64,000 bases of DNA from Vesta saturnalis (Eukaryota; Arthropoda; Insecta; Coleoptera; Lampyridae): contig JARFJB010001987.1 of NCBI GenBank assembly GCA_036346205.1, forward strand, positions 2,521,001 to 2,585,000, written 5' to 3'. The translations under genes were made by a program, and so were the position numbers. Positions 45,404 to 57,519 of the stretch are shown one piece after another. Each line of letters begins with the position of its first letter. Position 1 is the first letter of the stretch. The notes beneath the pieces are model-generated. The model was not told the origin of the DNA. It did no database searches and saw only the letters and a program-made list of their open reading frames with translations.

Positions 45404-46640
45404 TCGATTTTGTCTTCAACCCCTATTGTGACTTACGTAAGATTTACTATTCTGGATGTGCAATTTTTTTTAACATCTGACCTACACCCATACGCTGGCT
45501 AGTCGGGGCAAAAAGGCCAATTTATCTGTAATCCCGTTCTACCACCCGTTTATACCGTTACACAGCATTGCGTTTTACTTGATTATTGTGCTTTACTGCT
45601 TATTATATGTACTTATGTTTGTTCTCTTACAATCCGTTGGTAGCTTAAGGCATTGAACGATTCCTCAATCAACGCTTACGGGCTGTCTTATCTAAAACGG
45701 TGTGGCGCCTTAGGTGTAAATTCGAAATTATGCAGACAACGTTTTACTACCTTGGTTTTATGAATATACAGGTGGTGATAAATAATTGTTTTATAACGTA
45801 TATCAAAATTGTGTTAAGTTTTGGGTAATTTTTTTAAAAATATATTAATTGAATTTAAAAGGAAAATTGAAGTGACGATGTTACTGTGTCTGGTACGCCT
45901 TATTAGCGGCGGTTAGCGTGACGGGTATACGTCACGGATTTTCCCCCTGGATCAGAACATAAGCGGCTTTCTGCAGTTTAGGCTTTGCTTCACAGCTAAC
46001 AAGTCTCCTTCGTCTTAATACGGGCGGCTCGGCTGTGGATAAATTTAGCTTAACACCAAGAGTAGACGTATCGAGACCTGGTGCACCTCTTAAAGAATTC
46101 TTTGCACACCCACGCTACGTATTCTATTTTATTCGATCATTCCTGCTATATTATCATTTGTACTGGTTCAAATCAATCTCCTTACTATCACTTTATAATT
46201 GTCTGTATTACAGTAGACTAGTGTTTATTATTACTATTGTTTAGTTAGACTAGTTATTTGTTCTTCTTTGTAATTTAGTTTAGGTTAGGTTAATCTTATA
46301 TACTTGTATGCTTTACTTTAATTTTGTCGCTTTGAATGAACATATTTCTTTTTCTTTAATTAGTTCAGTTGAACAATTTCAATTAATTAGTCATCGTGAT
46401 GCAGAACTTTAGTGCGTGCGCGACCACGTACGCCCATCCAGTAACGTATGTGTTTATTGTTTTAGATTGAAGAAAGTTTATTAAGATTACTGAGACAATA
46501 TTTAACGTATTCTTTTAAATTGAAAAATGTGTTGGACGTTTGAGGTGGAACTGTGTATGGCACAATACTCCTAATTTCCTCAGTCGGGTAGGTAAGCCAT
46601 CACCACATCAAGTACGTCTTGACCGTGTAACACTACAATC
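45404..46640. other. Unassigned, possible retroelement leader
   Basis: The 69-codon frame at 46035-46244 has a hydrophobic tail and no recognisable domain. Nothing else is seen before the piggyBac end. Confidence 0.45.
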
Positions 46641-47041
46641 TTAACCCCTTCCACTCCAGATATCCAGCATATGGATATTCTTGAGTTTTGTTTCCCAGTA
46701 CCGTGGTATCCACATGGTGGATATTGCACAATACATTTTCATATGATATTCAAACTGCATGGTAAGGCTCTCACTATAAGACTGTGAAGACCGGTATTGG
46801 AAATAATTCTTATAATAGAGGTGGGGGTATCTACGGGAACCTTCGATTTTTGATCAGTGCTTCTTAGTTGTTCTGGTAGAGAGTCGTATGCACCATTTAG
46901 GCAAAATATACGTGAATATACATGTTTTAGGCGCCATTTTGTATACACTAGAGGTTACTTTTGATTGTTGTGTTAATTCTCGGTAAGTTTTAGGTATATT
47001 CGTTAGGCTTTGCTTTGCATGTAAATTATTTTTTTAGCGTT

Positions 47042-48705
47042 ATGGCTTCTTTGTATTCGTGTGATGATAGCGATGAGCCAGAATATCACTTAAGTGACGC
47101 TTCCATGGGAAGCGATGGTGATGAGACGTTCTCAGAACTGACGAGGATGAGGAAATTGAAAACGTTGTTATAGGTGACTAGCAAATTTTGGCGGACCCTT
47201 TCGCTGATACTTAGACCCGCTCATAGTTTTCAAGTGATTTTGACTTCCATCCCGAGATAGATTTTCAAGATTGCAGAGATCCTGTTAAGTGCTTTGAGTG
47301 TTTCATAACTCCGAATATTGCAGATAAAATATGAGTGGACCAATAAAAGAGCCAAAAAATATTTTCAACACAATAACGTTTTGACCGTTTTTGACGTCCA
47401 GTGGCGTAAACTTGAAAAAGGTGAATTATATGTGTTCCTTGCTATTCACATCCTAACAGGATTGGTGAAGTTGCCCCGTGTAACAGACTAGTATTTTGTG
47501 TTCAGGACCAAAGGTTTTTCATAAGGATGTAATGAGCCGAAATAGATACCTTTCCATTCTGAAGTTTATACGATTTGGCCCTCCGGAAGCGGTGAAACCC
47601 AATCAACCTCTGACAAGAATTGTCGTTTTTGTAGCAATGCTAAAAGACAATTGCAGGAATCTGGTTGACCCAGGCCCTGCTTTTGCCATCGAAGAGCACC
47701 TTGTTCTTTATAAAGGAAGGTTGCACTTCCGTCAATACATAAAGTTGAAAAGGAGCAGATTTGCATAAAAATGTTGGCATAATGCCCAGTGCCCTAATTT
47801 ACGAGGCTATACATGGAATTTTTGTGTGTACGTAGGAAAAGGTACATTTGACGTATCCCATATTCTAGGTACCGAAATTCTTTCAGTACCCCAACGAATA
47901 GTGGTGCATTTATCCCAAAATGTACTAAACACTGAAGGGAGATTATACTTGACAACTGGTATACATCCGTAAGGTTATCAGAATTTCTGCTCTCTCAAAA
48001 AACATTTGTAACAGGAAGAATCAGATCTAATCGTGGAGTTCCCAGGCAGTTGACAGCTTCACCACTGAAACAATATCAAGTTTGTTTTATTCGTGAAGAT
48101 ATGTAGCTAATCGGGTGTCGGGTGCCAAGCAACTCAATTACAAAAAGCCAGAGCACATTGACTTCTACAATCAAAATATGGACGCCGCGGATGCCATTGA
48201 TCAGGACTTAGAACCTTACAACTCAATTCGCAAAAATTATACTTGGTTTACAAAACTCTCCTTGCAGCTCGTACTTCACATACTTCTTAATTCGAAAGTA
48301 CTATACGTTCACCCCAATGAGGGTACACATATTACTATGTAGGATTATATCAAATTAGCCTGCAATGGAATTTTGTTGAAATATAGTAAAGGCTTTCAAA
48401 ATATGGTTTCTACAAATAAATCGAATCCATCCACTTCCAAGTCTTCACTCACCGCTGCACCTAAACTTGAGCATGTCTTGGCCCATTTTCCTAAGGGAGA
48501 GAAAGAGAGAGCACTGAGAAAAGTATGTGCTGTATGTTGCAGACAAGGTATTCGAAAATTAACTTCAGTGTCCAGAGAAACCGGGATTATATCATTTGGA
48601 ACATTTTCAACAGTTTCACAAATAGAATATTTTTATAATTTTATAATTATAAGAACTTTTGTTTTATTCTTAATATTATTGTATATTCTGAATCAATATA
48701 AATAA
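47042..48705 (+). pseudogene. piggyBac transposase (DDE_Tnp_1_7 type), inactive
   Basis: The N-terminus MASLYSCDDSDEPEYHLSD is acidic, as usual. Later pieces in changing frames are GELYVFLAIHILTGLVKLPR near 47422-47481, and KDVMSRNRYLSILKFIRFGP at 47523-47582. FAIEEHLVLYKGRLHFRQYI lies near 47683-47742, where the family has SIDE, so the first catalytic Asp is Glu. DNWYTSVRLSEFLLSQKTFV near 47951 keeps the second Asp; RIRSNRGVPRQL and KPEHIDFYNQNMDAADAIDQ follow near 48145-48204. A C-terminal Cys-rich block, KVCAVCCRQGIRKLTS, comes near 48519. Several stops and frameshifts are present. Confidence 0.85.
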
Positions 48706-48941
48706 ATCATCCAAGTAAAAAACATTTTTCGTAGTTTATTTATTTACATTTACAACATTCCATACTTAAGTCAAACCCTACACATTATTCTTGCTATCCA
48801 CAAGTCGGATATGCTGATATATTACCAATATCCAAACTCTGGATATCCTGGTATAGCACGAATTTTTAACTGTATGGCGCCATTTTGTTTGAATATTTTT
48901 AGAGCTAATACGACTTGAATACATTTTTAACAAGTGTCTAA

Positions 48942-49235
48942 AGGACCCTGCACACCTCTTATGGGTTTTTAGACCACAGCCAAATTTAATAAAATTTTAG
49001 TATGTTATAGACTAACACTATCTGAACAATATTTGTTATTGGACCAACTTAATCTAATGGCTAGTTTTTGATATACAGGGCGTTAAAGTGGTAGTGCCTA
49101 ATAAGCATTATGGCTTTTCAGTGAGTTTTAGCATGGATATACACAAGTGTTACAATTACATATTATAGTATTTTGTAATTTTTCATTATTCTGTACTTTC
49201 TATCATTCTATACATGGTGTTTTAATAAAAATTAG
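48942..49235 (+). repeat. Left TIR of the Harbinger/ISL2EU-like element
   Basis: Pairs with 54050-54342, for example GGACCAACTTAAT and ACTATCTGAACAATATTTGT in mirror image. Confidence 0.88.
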
Positions 49236-49439
49236 TAGTTAATACTATTAAAAATTACAGATATAGCCATAAGCCTGATACATATCTACACTTTCGATTG
49301 TTAATAACAACCAGTTACTTAAAATGACAATGTCACCTGTAACTAAGTTTCCTTAAAGTCATTATTTAAGTTTGCATTAAAATGGCTTTTCGATTAAACT
49401 TGCAGTGTTATGTAGTGAAATAGTAATCCCAGACAAATG

Positions 49440-51164
49440 ACCATTTTACGACAAAATGCCGACCAGAAGATAAATATTGCTCAGAGAAGACGAACTTTCA
49501 CTTGCCAATGGACATAAATGGTAATACCAGGCTATGTACAAATTGAATCAAGGTATCATAGATGAAATTCAGGTCTATGAAAATGATCCAGATCCAACAA
49601 TTATGAAGCTTCCTCTAAAATATAGTGCTAATCATTGTTTAATACGCAATAATGCTGCAAATATTTAACATTTATCAGGGCAGGCAAGGACAAATATTTT
49701 TATGCGAAAGATATACATACCTCGTATTTGTAAGGTTTGTCCTGTCCATCTTGATGCGAATGGTTTATTACTTTTTCCATTAGAAAATGGTATAAGGTCC
49801 ATTAAAAAGCCATACAATTTAAAAGGGGCAGAGTTGGATCAGTTGTTGACAACAATACGAAAAAGTAACACAAAAAATGAAACTTTCGGATGAAAACAAT
49901 TTCAGTGATGAGGAGCTAAGTGCGCTGTCATCCTTAAACAGGGATCAATTTCGGGAATTGTGCAACCTTTGTGCGAATGTTAATATTTACGGAAGAAGGA
50001 GAGAAGTTAAAAAAAAAGATTTACTGTGTTTTTTATGTAAAATACGTCAAGGACTTTTGGACACGTTTTTAGCAGCGATGTTTTCTTATGGTAACAGACA
50101 GGGTGTCTCATTGGCAATTCAAAAAGTTAAGGAATCATTATCCAATAATTTTGTGCCCCAGAATTTAGGACCTCGTCACATAAACCGTTACCAATTTATT
50201 GCTGAACACGTTACCCGATTTGCAAATGAGTTATTTAATGAGGAACCTGAAAACCCAAAAGCCATTATTTGTATCGATGCCACTTATGTTAACATAGAGC
50301 ATAGCAAAAATTTTCAGACCCTCAGACAGTCCTATTCAGTTCACAAACATTGCCATCTTGTTAAGCCAGTGGAAGTTGTTGCCCCAGATGGATATATTTT
50401 GGATGTTCATGGTCCATACTTTTCCGACCCAAGAAATAATGATGCGAGTATATTAAAATAACAATATAATCGGGATCAAGAACTAAGACACTGGCTGCAA
50501 CCTGGCGATGTTGTGATTGTGGATAGAGGCTACCGAGATGATCGGGAATTTTTAAATAATATTGGCATATCTGTGCAAATTCCACCAGCGCTAGAAGGTA
50601 GACGTCAATTGCCAACTGTAGAAGCCAACGCTAGCAGAATTATTACTAAGCAAAGGTGGGTAGTAGAAGCTCGAAACGGACACGTTCAGTCAATATTTAA
50701 AATTTTTCGTAACTGCTTTTCAATTGCCCAAATACCCAATTTGCGGACATTTTTCCGTGTTGCCTCTGCCCTAATAAACCGCTACCATCCACGATTACAT
50801 ATGGAAGAAGCAAATGAAGAACTAGCACAAGAAATGCTTCAAATGGTATACGAACCTAATCATGTACAAGCTAGAGCGGAAAATGAAGGCTTGTTGAGGC
50901 GGCACGGCAGATGGGCACCTTTAGAACAAAACCAAAAATTTTCCAGTTCTAAATATAGCTCAATTAAGACGCATAACTTACGGAACTTTCCAACTAGCAC
51001 CTTCTTACATACAGGATAACAATCACCAACTGGGCAACCACTTTTTCGAAATTGATACGGTGTTCAACGAATTAAATCTCGTTCGGCTTAGAATTAGATC
51101 TAGACATAGAAATCAAATTAAATATCAAATAATCATTAGCTATAACCCTGTTCCTGATAATGAT
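49440..51164 (+). pseudogene. Harbinger/ISL2EU-like transposase, main part
   Basis: The frame 49702-49893 contains RICKVCPVHLDANGLLLFPL and GAELDQLLTTIRKS. After one frameshift near 49885, 49877-51019 reads on with a single in-frame TAA at 50459-50461. Domains: HTH-like LSSLNRDQFRELCNLCA and RQGLLDTFLAAMF with YGNRQGVSLAI. The DDE core follows: AIICIDATYVNIEHSKNFQT LRQSYS (first Asp), LVKPVEVVAPDGYILDVHGP YFSDPRNND, and GDVVIVDRGYRDD (second Asp). RWVVEARNGHVQSIFKIFRN (Glu) completes it. Past a stop at 51019 similarity goes on (NHFFEIDTVFNELNLVRLRI RSRHRNQ) to the solo LTR at 51165. This is the IS5-like DDE_Tnp_4 arrangement. It would move the element in the nucleus. Confidence 0.82.
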
Positions 51165-51945
51165 TGTTACACGTCCAAACCGCACTAGGCGTCGTGTATG
51201 CTTACTAATGTAAGCGGGTTGCCAAGCCAGCTAACAGGGAGATGGGCGCGGTCGAAATAATAAGTAAAATGAATGATTAATATGCTCAAACACCTTACAC
51301 CTACATTCAAACAGCTCAGTCCGGGAAAATATGTCTCTAGGCGCCACCACAATCGAAACTTTGCTAAAATAATTGTCTTAAGCTGGATGTTAATTAACCC
51401 TACTTGATTGTGGAAAGTAGGATTGTGCTTACTCAGTAAACTCTCACACGAGGGTTCTACAACAACCACTCGTCCCAAACAATTCAACTCAAACTCAAAT
51501 ATATTTAGTACTACCCAGGTTATTAAAAACTTTTTGAATACACCTCGTATACCAAAACTTTCAAAATAAAATTGATCATTCAAATTCATTCAATGAACGG
51601 TACTTAATTTTTTAAATTCCTAACATGAACGATATCTTTTAAATTTAATTTAATTTTTATAACATTTCTGAATCGTACTGACATTCGTAAATATGCGTAA
51701 GTTCTGAAATCTTAATTAACAGCTGATCCGTCACTAGTGCATTGCGCTAATGAAACTAACATGAAAATTTTTGCAATCAACCTGGCAAATATAACCTTTC
51801 AGGTTGTTCATCAATCTTAAAAATCCAAAATATGCAAAGTCTACACTTAACTTGTCAAAATCTACTAGGTCACCAATTAAGTAATCGTCACAAATATGTC
51901 TCATACCTGGCTAAATAAACAACAGAATAAAAAAAAAAATTAACG

Positions 51946-52016
<71 letters not shown>

Positions 52017-53748
52017 GCCTGCATAAAATGATAAACAAATGACAAAGAAACAAACACAAATATATTTACATATACCACAACACCTTGGTTGAAAATCAAA
52101 ACCACACGTCACTACCAATTTCTGCAAAATTATTGATACTAAAACAACCAATCAAAACCACATAACTCGAAAACGATTATCTTTTCGCTTATAAACTAAT
52201 TAATATTTACTCAACGTTACACAAATGAACGAAACAAAGAGATAATCGTGCTTTACTAAATTTTCAAAGTACTTAAATATAATCCTTACTTAAAATTGTC
52301 CATTAATCCTACGCTCTTCTTTCTTCTTTCTTCCCGTAAATCAATTATTTGTAGTCCATTTGTAATCCTTAAATTGCATGAAGGCACATAACCAGTGCTT
52401 CACAATTTCACAAACACTTATTCCTTTCTGTACTCATAAGTAGTCCAATAACACATAATAATCTGTACACGTTTGGTTGCCTCTTAAAATTTCTAGCAAC
52501 CTTCAGGAAAGTTTAGTCCTTCCTTACACAAATAAACTTTTAATGTCACATAAAAATTACCTCAACATTGGCTTAATTTACTACCAAAAATTTCGTTTAC
52601 TTAAAAGTGGTCCCATAAATAATTTTAACTCAATATCGGTACAAGAAGACGCGCTGCACTTAACACTTTAACATAACAACTGTTAATTTTTTATAAATCT
52701 GCTTATGCACTTTTTACTTTCTTGAAAATAAACAAACTAATTTTATCTTCAATCTCAATTTAATTAATTGTTTTATTTATGAATGTCTTATACGATTCAT
52801 CCCCTTTCGGGTTACGCAGTTGTTTCACAATGACTGCCTTCAATATTATTCACAAATATAACTCCAACTTAACCCATTCTAAGCCACACTACACCTCGCG
52901 CGCGTCTCCCCAACATTCACCACAAGCAACAGCCAAAAACGAAAAAGCTCCCGCCATCCCTGACTTTCCTATTTATAACTTCAGTCATCCATCTTTAAAC
53001 ATGTCTTCCTTCCGCGCTATATTCTCCAATAGTATTCACTCAAAATTTCTTAGTGCCGATAGTTACTACCATCTATACAACCACGCTCATAACTACAATA
53101 CATCGCCATATTTGTTCTTACTTACAAATTTTACAATTACTTCATGAAGAAATCATTTTTCGTCATTACATTCATTCAGTAGCCACTCTGGACCATTGCG
53201 CAACTTTCAACATTTATCTCCAACCTGCGCTCGATCTCCTTCCGCAACATTTGCAAAAATAAATATCGTCTAAGGTCTCAAATCCCATATACATACATAT
53301 CTTCTCAAAACAATTGCACAACATTACGAAAACTTTCTAAAACTAACACTTAAACATACCCAATCTTTCTCTACATATTTTCTAAAACATTCTACACTTA
53401 TACACTCATATCTTCCGGTCAAGATTACTCCTCTATCTTCCAACATTCCATTCCTTACGGTAGCAATACAGTAGCAAGCATTATCGTCCCATCGACAAAT
53501 TTCTCTTCACATTTACATTCATGAGAATCTAATTATTCCAACACTAAAGTCTCTATAATATTCAAATACACGTATCTACATACTGAATTATATTTCTCCT
53601 ACATTTCCAGTGGCGTATCATACACCCACATACATTATACATATACACAAAAAAATTTTTTTTTTCGTTCAAACTCAATACAGCCGTACTCAAAACACGT
53701 AATACACGTCATTACAACATCCTACATACAGGGCGCGTCAACCTGACA
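51165..53748. repeat. Solo LTR inserted in the transposase gene
   Basis: The 2,584-bp insert has TG...CA ends (TGTTACACGTCC ... CAACCTGACA) and an exact 4-bp duplication TGAT (51161-51164 and 53749-53752). Removing it with one TGAT rejoins the transposase frame (PDND to AEQEDG). It contains no coding motif. The first 220 bp are found in reverse at 15818-16035, and the 53440-53620 part resembles 36430-36600. Orientation by primer-site logic is probably minus. The small frames inside (for example 52779-53147) are not supported. Confidence 0.85.
51949..52013. repeat. (TA)n microsatellite
   Basis: About 65 bp of TA repeat inside the solo LTR. The minus-strand Tyr-Ile frames over it are artefacts. 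Confidence 0.97.
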
Positions 53749-53955
53749 TGATGCTGAACAAGAAGATGGTCCTATATTTGGCTACTATTGCCAATGCAAA
53801 ACAGGAGCGCGAACTATAGGAATGTGTGCACATATAGCAGCAGTTATTTGATTTTTGGGCTATGCAAGGCACGAAGAAGTTATTAATTAGGCTACCGCAA
53901 ACCAAAGTGCTAGCCGCTACTCAAGATGTTTTAAACAGACATGCTGCCGTCTAAA
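53749..53955 (+). pseudogene. Harbinger/ISL2EU-like transposase, C-terminal SWIM-like zinc motif
   Basis: Continues the transposase interrupted at 51164. AEQEDGPIFGYYCQCKTGA is followed by RTIGMCAHIAAVI, one stop, then FLGYARHEELLIRLPQTKVL. The pattern C-x-C ... C-x-H (CQC, CAH) with GYYC and the 'GYARH' that follows fits SWIM-like zinc modules found at the end of this arthropod transposase family. It would bind zinc and probably nucleic acid or protein. The stop TGA (W to stop) near 53850 shows decay. Naming the module SWIM is from pattern only. Confidence 0.72.
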
Positions 53956-54049
53956 TGTTCCGTTTCTTGTATATAAATCATGTAAATATTAGGTTGTTTA
54001 TTTTATGTATAAGTTCCACTTTTTATCATGTAAATAATCATATTTAATA

Positions 54050-54342
54050 CTAATTTTTGTTGAAACACCCTGTATAAAATGTTAGAAAGTACAGAATAAT
54101 AAAAATTACAAAAAAGTATAATATGTAATGGTAATACTTGCGTATATCAATGTTAAAACCCACTGAACAGCCATTATTCTTATTAGGCACTATTACTTTA
54201 ACGCCCTGTATATCAAAAACTAACCATTATATTAAGTTGGTCCAATGACAAATATTGTTCAGATAGATTTAACCTATAACATATTAAAATTTAATTAAAT
54301 TTGACTGTGGTCTAAAAACCCATAAGAGGCGTGCAGGGTCCT
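54050..54342 (-). repeat. Right TIR of the Harbinger/ISL2EU-like element
   Basis: Reverse-complement partner of 48942-49235. Confidence 0.88.
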
Positions 54343-54423
54343 TTAATATAATTTTTTTTGCAAAAAAGGTAATTTGGTATCAGCAAACCTCTAAGAAAAT
54401 ACGGCTGGAGTGGAAAGGGTTAA

Positions 54424-55506
54424 TAAGAAATTGCAATTTGTACGAGGGACAGAACTTCAGCAGTTAGTATTAATGTCATTATTTTAGAGAACAAGAAAAA
54501 ATTAGTAAATTCAATTCTAACTTTTAAAAATGCGTTGGGTATAATTAAAATTTAAAGATACATCTGTGAAAAAATATTTGTATATTACCATAAAGTTTAG
54601 TTAACCTTGCATTATAATGCAAATATAACAGCAAAAATGTAACACGTGTCTCAAGCTTTGTATACTTACCCAAAGTATATTAAATGGAAGCCAACATAAT
54701 GTGAATACGAATACGACGGTAACCATCATTTTGATCATCTGTAACAATTAAAATGGCATTTAATCAAAACAAAAACTCAAGTTTATTTACTCCTACAATA
54801 TCACAACTTTAAAGAAATAATACAGAATTGCCTGGCATTCCATTAATTCAGTAAACGTACAATGCAACATTAATTTTAATCTACGTTTATAAAAGCTGAG
54901 CTTCAATTGGTAGAATAAATGTGTTGTATAAATTTAGATTTTTTTTTGCATTTGAGGAAAAACGCAGTAAATTTATTTAAATGAAAAATTAGTTATTTTT
55001 ATTTTAAGAACAAAATTAAAAGGCTTACAATAGTCGATTGAACGTTTTATAAAGCTTTGTTACGTTTGCATAATGTTGTACTGATTCAAAAATTACCTTG
55101 CATATATTTTCCCCAAAGGTTTATTTAAAAATAAATGTTTTTATGTATGTGTTGAAAACGCTTTGTAAAAATTTACTTAGTGAGATTAAATTTTTGAAGA
55201 ATTTGCATAAAAATCTAAAGCTTTAAAGGTTATACTTTTACTTGTTACTGGAACGGTACATATATGCAGATTTGTGTACTTTATTCCACAAGTCTTTCAG
55301 GAAATTTAAATTTGATTTGAATAAAAAAATTAAACGCAATGTAAAACAAAAAGAAATTTATTTATTAATCTATTTGCATATATGGAAGTAGCATTTTTTT
55401 TGTTGGATAATTACAAGCATCAAAAACATAATAACAGAAAAAAAGAAGAGAAAATGTGAAGGTAACCGTAAATTGCTTGTTAAGCTGATGGGTAATATAA
55501 GGGATA
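54424..55506. other. Unassigned AT-rich sequence
   Basis: No open frame, element end or repeat recognised between the piggyBac element and the R1-like LINE. Confidence 0.6.
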
Positions 55507-55552
55507 GATAAGGTAAAATGAGAAGGAAAAGATCAGCCTCATTAACAAAATT

Positions 55553-56429
55553 GTGGAATACGTCTTTAGGGAGACAGATATGCAAATCTCAATAGACACA
55601 AAACAAGTTAAAAGGGATAAGCACGTAGAAGAGAGAATGATAACCATAGAGATAGTTAGGGGGGAAGAGAGTAGCACATACGCGGATATGCTAAAAAAAA
55701 TGAAAGCAGAAATGAATACAGAAGAAGTAGGGGTAAGCGTGCGCAGTGTTCTGCGTACACAAAAAGGAAACGTGAGGATTGTACTGAAAGAAACGAAGAA
55801 GGGAGCCGTAGAAGATTTTAAAAAGGAGACCAATAAACAACTAGGCTCAAAGGCATATGAGGTCAAGGACAGGGATTATAATTAGGGAAATAGATGAGGT
55901 GACCAGCAAAGAGGAAGTTGAGGAGGCAGTCTACGTCTCATTAAACGGCCAGATATTAAAGGAAGAAATCAAAGTGCACACCCTAAAACCGCACAGGAAT
56001 GACACAGAACAAGTGGCAACAATAACAGTGCCCAAAGAGGCGGCCAAGTTATTACTGAATAAAAAGTATAATTTAAGAATTGGATAGAGTCGGTGTACTA
56101 TCCACAAAATAGTAAGCCCCGTCAAATGCAAGAAGTGCAAACTGCTCGGACATGATACAGATATCTGTCCAAACGAGGAGTTGGACATAAGATTCAACTG
56201 TAGGAAATGTGGAGAAACGGGTCATATGCAAAATACGTGCACAAAAGCGGCTAAGTGCTATGAGTGCAAAGAAGAAGGCCATCAAGCTGGAACAATGGCA
56301 TGTCAGACTTATAGAACCCTAGTACAGGAAATCTGGAATAGTAAAATAAAAGCAAACAAATATAGAAAAAAGGAAATAACGGACCATCCGAACGAAGAGG
56401 GGATGGAAGAGGAAAGCTCTACGATTTAA
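55553..56429 (+). pseudogene. R1-like ORF1 (Gag-like, three zinc knuckles)
   Basis: Frames 55553-55885, 55857-56087 and 56181-56429 form one protein with a frameshift near 55870 and a TAG at about 56085 where Trp is expected. The N-terminal part is charged (RDKHVEERMITIEIVRGEES, TYADMLKKMKAEMNTEEVGV) and is followed by TQKGNVRIVLKETKKGAVED. Three CCHC-type knuckles follow: VKCKKCKLLGHDTDIC, FNCRKCGETGHMQNTC and KCYECKEEGHQAGTMAC. The protein would bind element RNA. The normal start is probably lost upstream. It ends just before ORF2 at 56433. Confidence 0.82.
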
Positions 56430-56432
56430 AAA

Positions 56433-57515
56433 ATGTACAAAATACTACAAATTAACCTAGACAGAACTAGAGTAGCATATGACTTACTCGAACTTAATAT
56501 TAAAAAATATGAAATTGATCTGGTAATAGTATCTGAACCAAACAAAAAAATTATATTAAATACACAATGTTATAAAGACCAAAACATAGACGCAGCAATA
56601 AAAATAATAAATAATAAAATCACAGTGCATAAGGAACATACCGAACAGGGGTTTGTATGGGTCGAGCTGGAAAAGTTTATCCTCATTTCATGCTATATCT
56701 CACCAAACATACAGCTTGAGGAGGTCAACGTAATACTGAACAAATTCGAGGCATGCATGCGGAATCATAGGAAACCAATCCTTCTTGCGGGCGACTTAAA
56801 CGCCAAATCTCATATTTGGGGATCATCGAAAGAAGATAAAAGAGGTCAAATGATTGTAGAATGGTGTACACAACTTAACCTGGTATTTGCGAACATAGGA
56901 GGAAAACCAACGTTTGTAAGAGGCAATACAAATTCACACCTGGATCTAACAATGACGTCATACGATATGGCTACTGCTATTAAAAACTAGACAGTGTTAG
57001 AATATGAAGAAAGTGCAAGCTTACACCAGTACATCACGTACAGCGTAATATTTAAACGCACTGAGATTAGCACCGGAGACCAACGTTGTCGGTGGAACAT
57101 TAGAGCAAAAGCCTTGAAAAATTTCACTACATATTAGCTAAAGAAATAACAAACAAAGAAAAGATTGATGCAGAAACGGTAACGTCAATAATACAAGAAG
57201 GCTGTAAAGTATGTTTTTCATCAACAAGGACAAAGGCTAAACAAACGTATTGGTGGAATCAAAATCTAAAAAAACTAAGAGAAGATTGCATTCGAAGAAA
57301 AAGAGAATTACTGAAAATTAAGAAAAGTACAAATATAAATAAAGAAGAACGTGAAGAGATTATAGGAAAATACAAAGAAACTAGGCAACTATATAAAGTA
57401 GGACTAAAAAGAGCAAAAAACGAGTGCTGGAGCAAACTGAAGGAAGACCTGGATAGAGACACTTGGGGAACAGCCTATAAAATCGTCTTCAAAAAATTTG
57501 GAATGGCAAAGAATG
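56433..57515 (+). pseudogene. R1-like ORF2, endonuclease and start of RT
   Basis: The 185-codon frame 56433-56990 is an APE-like endonuclease: KILQINLDRTRVAYDLLELN, DLVIVSEPNKK, FVWVELEKFILISCYISPN, PILLAGDLNAKSHIWGSS, DKRGQMIVEWCTQLNLVFAN and PTFVRGNTNSHLDLTM. The conserved GDLNAKS.IWGS and SHLDLT motifs are intact. After a stop near 56990 the frame is broken but R1-like sequence goes on (KQTYWWNQNLKKLREDCIRR and ECWSKLKEDLDRDTWGTAYK up to about 57500). The second LINE then intervenes. The endonuclease nicks the chromosomal target for target-primed reverse transcription. Confidence 0.85.
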
Positions 57516-57519
57516 AAGT

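Larger units (their letters stand above)
48942..54342 (+). mobile_element. Harbinger/ISL2EU-like DNA transposon nested in piggyBac
   Basis: Inverted repeats of about 290 bp (48942-49235 and 54050-54342) start AGGACCCTGCACACCTCTTA and CCATAAGAGGCGTGCAGGGT in mirror form. They also share the ATACAGGGCGTTAAAGT block. A DDE transposase lies inside on the + strand. The element contains a solo LTR (51165-53748). I could not settle a target duplication; flanks are TAA at left and TTAA at right. Confidence 0.8.
46645..54419 (+). mobile_element. piggyBac-type DNA transposon containing nested insertions
   Basis: Left end CCCCTTCCACTCCAG (46645-46659) and right end, in reverse complement, CCCTTTCCACTCCAG (54419-54405) match at 14 of 15 bases. 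TTAA flanks both (46641-46644; 54420-54423), the piggyBac target. The transposase relic lies at 47042-48705. The right part is split by a Harbinger/ISL2EU-like element (48942-54342). Without nested DNA the piggyBac element is about 2.4 kb, a normal size. Confidence 0.88.

Noticed and set aside
47398..47408. Sixth CCAGTGGCGTA occurrence
   Set aside because: It falls in the piggyBac coding sequence and encodes the family-typical VQWRKL, so it is coincidence, not a repeat end.
51888..52151. Two minus-strand hydrophobic frames
   Set aside because: Translation of the TA microsatellite and neighbouring low-complexity sequence in a solo LTR.
52779..53147. 122-codon frame in the solo LTR
   Set aside because: LTRs are normally noncoding, the product shows no domain, and composition (Ser/Thr/His-rich) follows the C-rich strand.
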